Shown here: in pieces, positions 61,030-64,000 of the stretch | Layout: each line of letters starts with the position of its first letter | Position numbering within the stretch: the first letter of the stretch is position 1 | Assembly (NCBI RefSeq): GCF_007565055.1 | Contig: NC_044553.1 | Span: 41,493,916 to 41,557,915 of the forward strand | DNA: 64,000 nucleotides | Direction of reading: 5' to 3' | From: Rhinopithecus roxellana | Lineage: Eukaryota > Chordata > Mammalia > Primates > Cercopithecidae | Program-made: the position numbers and the translations under genes | The notes under the pieces: generated by a model | The model's input: only the letters and a program-made list of their open reading frames with translations | Told to the model about the DNA's origin: nothing | The model's database searches: none

Positions 61030-62885
61030 GCCAGTCCTCTGGGCATGTCTAGAACTGGGATGGGCTGTCAAAGGTGTCCCCAGTTGAGGCAAAGCAACTG
61101 AACTTGAGTATGACAGCATGAGACAGTCATTGGTTCTGCCTCCTAGAAGAAGAAGCAACCTTGGGTGAGTCAGTTCTTTGCCTCTGAGGGTGATTTCCAG
61201 TGAAAAGCAGATCTGTGAGCCTTCAGCAGCCAATATTACCAGTAGCAAGTGTCACAGGATCCTTGGGGTGTTGCTTCATTAGCCAGAAACCTTTGTGGCC
61301 AGTGGCACATTTGCCTGAGTTTTGCTCGAGCCCACTGAACTCGTTTCACCCACTCACACTGGCAGGCCGTGTTTGGCTTATGCTACTGGCCTGGATCCCG
61401 TTCCTGCCAAATGTGAGCTAGACGTGGAGCAGTGAGGGGTGCCTGAGTGAGAAAGCACGGAGTCTGGATGCTGTGCAGAGCCAGGCACACCGGCTCTGGT
61501 GGGGCAGGCAGCTCCAGATGCTGGCATGGGCACCAGCTCCCTGCAAGGCTGCAGTTGGTCCAGGCGTGCCACAGGCAGCTTTCACTTCTGGCACCAGGGA
61601 ACATGGTGGTGCCTGGAAGTCTGGAACACCAGGAACCACAGAGTCCCAAAGTGTGTCACAGCCCTGGCTTGGGAGCTCCTATGTCTGGGTTCCCTGAAGG
61701 GCTGCAGCTCTTCTGTTTTTCTCTCTTTTCTCCTTCTTATTGCCTGCAACTTGGTGAGCAAGGGGCATGTTTCAGCCCTGTTTGTGTTACAACTCTTTCA
61801 GTCCTGCCATTTGGTGGGTCCCAAGTTCTTGTCCCACATCCAGGAAAAATGAAGTAAACTGACAATTAAAGGGTGAGTAAAGTGAACACGTGCTTTACTG
61901 AGCGACAGTACAGCTCTCTGGAGACTCGAAGTGGGTAGCTCCCATCCATAGGCAGGCCATCCTGTCAAGTGTGCAGTTTTCAGCAGAGAAGAGACCCAGA
62001 GTGGGTAGCTCCTATTATCAGGCAGGTCATCCCAACATCTGCTTAGCTCTCAGCTGACAGAAGACCCACAGTGGGCAGCTCCTCTCTGCAGACAGGTCCT
62101 CCCAATGTCTCCCCAAGTCTGGCTGAGTCCGGGGTTTTTGTGGGCTTCAAAGGGGAGGAAGTACGTGCTGATTGGTTCATGGGTGGCTATGAGTGGGCCC
62201 AGAAAAAGCACCTTAAGTTCTCATTCCAGTCTGTGGAACTTGCAGCCCAGTCCCCAGGCTTCAGGCCTTCCCAGGCCCTTTCTACCCAGGAGGCTAAATG
62301 CCTCCCACTGCTGTCAACTTGTCAGCCCTGGTGTCCAGGCTGTTTGTACCTAGGGGCACCTGCAAGCCCACACCAAGCCAGCCTCAGTAACTCCCACCCT
62401 CGTCTCCCTCCCATGCTCCTCAGCACCCAAAGTCTGGAGGGGCCAAGGCAGCAGGGGGCTGGCATTTCAGCACTACCCCCAGCATGCAAACACACCTCTG
62501 GGTCATGACAGCACACAGACTTCGTCTCAACTTTGCTTCAAAATCGCAGCAGGCACCAGGAGCAGGAAGATGCTGGGCAGTGGGAGCAGGCATTTCTGAG
62601 CCTGCAGAGGAAGGGAAGCCTTCCAGGGTCCCTGAACTCAGGAATGCTCAGGTCTGCAGCTGCACCCATGGGGGTGGGATTTCCATCCCTCCAACTTGGA
62701 AGGGGTGGGGGCTTCTGCCTGTGCCTGGCTCTTGCTAACTCTGTGGAGCATGCAGTCCTGGCTGCGCCTCCCCAGCTGCAGCTGTCATCTTCACAACAGC
62801 CTCTCCAGATGGGCTGCCACTGCCATCATTAGGGGATTGGTGCTAAGCTTTGGAGAGATTCTGAGCAGAGCACTGCAATGTCTAT
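61030..62885 (-). mobile_element. GC-rich ERV class I LTR-like block, antisense
   Basis: About 1.85 kb of higher GC than its surroundings. On the minus strand, a CCAAT box (62176-62171, in 'gaaccaatcagcacgtac') is followed by three tandem units of 70 bp. A variant polyadenylation signal AGTAAA comes next (61899-61894), then text such as 'cctggatgtgggacaagaac' and 'ctgaaagagttgtaacacaa', typical of the 3' part of class I LTRs. No gag, pol or env remnant was seen, so it is probably a solitary LTR or LTR plus flank. The family is not named. Open frames of up to 145 codons inside it (62071-62508, 61447-61857) have no viral or cellular domain and reflect GC content. Confidence 0.6.
61905..62105. 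repeat. Three tandem 70-bp units in the LTR-like block
   Basis: The anchor 'gtgggtagctcc' (third copy 'gtgggcagctcc') falls at 61931, 62001 and 62071, exactly 70 bp apart. Each is followed by 'aggcaggycatcc' or 'agacaggtcctcc' and preceded by 'gagaagagacccagag' or a variant. Confidence 0.88.
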
Positions 62886-62889
62886 GATA

Positions 62890-63245
62890 GAGCTGATTAT
62901 TTATTTTTATTGCTCTATTGAAATTTCATTATATAAATAAACCACAATTTACTAATATATTCTATATATGATAGAGATTTAGGTTATTTCCAGTGTGAGG
63001 AGGTATGGCTATGGTAAACCATGTTTCTCTAAACAGTCCTGTATATGTCTTCTGGTGAATAAATGCAAATATTTCTCTAAGATATATACCTATAAGTAGA
63101 ATTACGGAAAGTTAGGATATGTGTGTAATGGACTTCACTAGGTATTGCTGGGATGTTTTCCACATGGTTATAGAGTTTACAAATTGCAGCCTCTCAGTCA
63201 GTGCCTCAGTTGTACCAAATGAGAGTTTTATCCAAAATTTCTAAT
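62890..63245 (-). mobile_element. Old L1ME fragment, antisense, right part
   Basis: 'aaaccacaatttactaatat', 'tatgtcttctggtgaataaa' and 'gatatatacctataagtaga' follow antisense L1ME ORF2 order and may continue the piece at 60480-60725 across the LTR-like block. Confidence 0.6.
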
Positions 63246-63317
63246 CTACCATGCACAAGATAAACTTGTATTTTTTAAATATCATTTTTCTCTGAATGAA
63301 GTGTTAAAATAAATTTA

Positions 63318-63760
63318 AACCTGTAATGGTTGGCAGAATTCTAAAATAACCACCCGTAAGTAATGCTATTGTATAATGCTTTTCCCTTGAATCTTGGCTG
63401 AACCTGTGACCTGCTTCTAGCCAACAGAGTATGGCAAAAACCACAAACAAAAACAACAAATATAAATTCACATTTAGATTATTTTGTATGTTAAAGGTAA
63501 AGGATTTTTATAGATGTAATTAAGGTCCCTAGTATGTTTGAATTGAATCAATGAAAAGAAAGACTACTTTGTGTGAGTCTGATTTAATCAGGTGAGCTCT
63601 TTTAAAGGGGGCTTCAGTATTTTCTGAGATCAGATTCATTGTTCTTCTGGTCTTAAAGAACCAAGCCCTCCTGAATTCTAGAAAAGCAAGGAAACTAATC
63701 CTGCCAACAACGATGTGAGACATCTTAATGACTATATTTTAAGAGCAGATGTTCAAGAGA
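63318..63760 (+). mobile_element. MLT1-like MaLR LTR, sense
   Basis: Starts 'tgtaatggttggcagaattc'. Continues 'ctgaacctgtgacctgcttc', 'aaggatttttatagatgtaa' and 'actaatcctgccaacaacg' in MLT1-like order. No coding part. Confidence 0.7.
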
Positions 63761-64000
63761 CAAGCTTTGAGAATTGCATTTCTTAAGACTACAGCCTGGA
63801 AATAGACACAGGTCACTTCTGCCATATTCTATTGGTCAAAGTCACCCATGTTCAAGGGGAGGAAAACAGACATACTTTTTGAAGGAAGAATTGACAAATA
63901 ATTTGAAACTATCCTTAACCCTCCACACTTGTTAGGTGTGTACCCAAGAAAAAGGAGGAACAGTTTAGTGAACAGCTATCCAGTCTCTGTCACAATGTGG
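63761..64000. other. UNC13C: Unassigned end of the window
   Basis: Text such as 'ctattggtcaaagtcaccc' and 'atgttcaaggggaggaaa' looks like an old mammalian repeat; family not assigned. Confidence 0.4.

Noticed and set aside
61447..62508. Overlapping open frames of 117-145 codons
   Set aside because: They sit in the GC-rich LTR-like block, where stops are rare. Several frames on both strands are open at once and none shows a viral or cellular domain.

Overview
This is nuclear DNA from a primate, most likely an Old World monkey. About half of it is interspersed repeats of primate type: Alu, L1PA/L1PB/L1M, MaLR LTRs, hAT MITEs, MIR and L2. Two of the best-preserved Alus (30528 and 57228, + strand) carry variants I associate with cercopithecid AluY subfamilies ('ggctcaagcctg', 'gagacgggcgg', 'gatccggccactg'). 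That assignment rests on pattern memory, not a search.

The only protein-coding gene I can support is on the + strand. Four short exons lie at 3459-3615, 13833-13901, 15501-15590 and 20115-20243. Each has consensus splice sites, and they join in one open frame of 148 codons. The peptide is the first part of the MUN domain of a Munc13 presynaptic priming factor, and the wording fits UNC13C best. The first exon opens inside a split codon and the last ends at a donor, so the gene runs off both sides. I saw no further exon between 20244 and 64000. The simplest reading is that the remaining 44 kb is one large UNC13C intron or part of one.

Layout: 1-3458 is intron with an old antisense L1 and an antisense HNRNPA1 processed pseudogene (1933-3244) flanked by a target-site duplication. 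3.6-20.1 kb holds the exons, an AluY with a 15-bp duplication, hAT elements, MIR, a GT/GC tract and an L1ME with another L1 inside it. 20.6-24.9 kb is a nest of Alus and L1s, including an antisense L1 inserted into an older sense L1. 25-40 kb is L2, MIR, MaLR LTRs, Alus and an AT-rich block. 40.1-44.95 kb is an older antisense L1 carrying an Alu. 50454-56629 is a nearly full-length antisense L1PA with an intact ORF1 frame, a broken ORF2 and an 18-bp target-site duplication. 57-64 kb has an AluY, a pair of divergent L1M ends, a GC-rich ERV LTR-like block with three 70-bp repeats, and an MLT1-like LTR.

I found no undescribed biological system and no CRISPR, operon or RNA gene. The notable points are the nested and inverted retroelements, the pseudogene antisense to HNRNPA1 inside UNC13C, an L1 antisense promoter region pointing along UNC13C, and a 14-bp perfect hairpin at 58086-58130. 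Repeat family names come from pattern recognition; boundaries are good to about 10-30 bp unless a target-site duplication is given.
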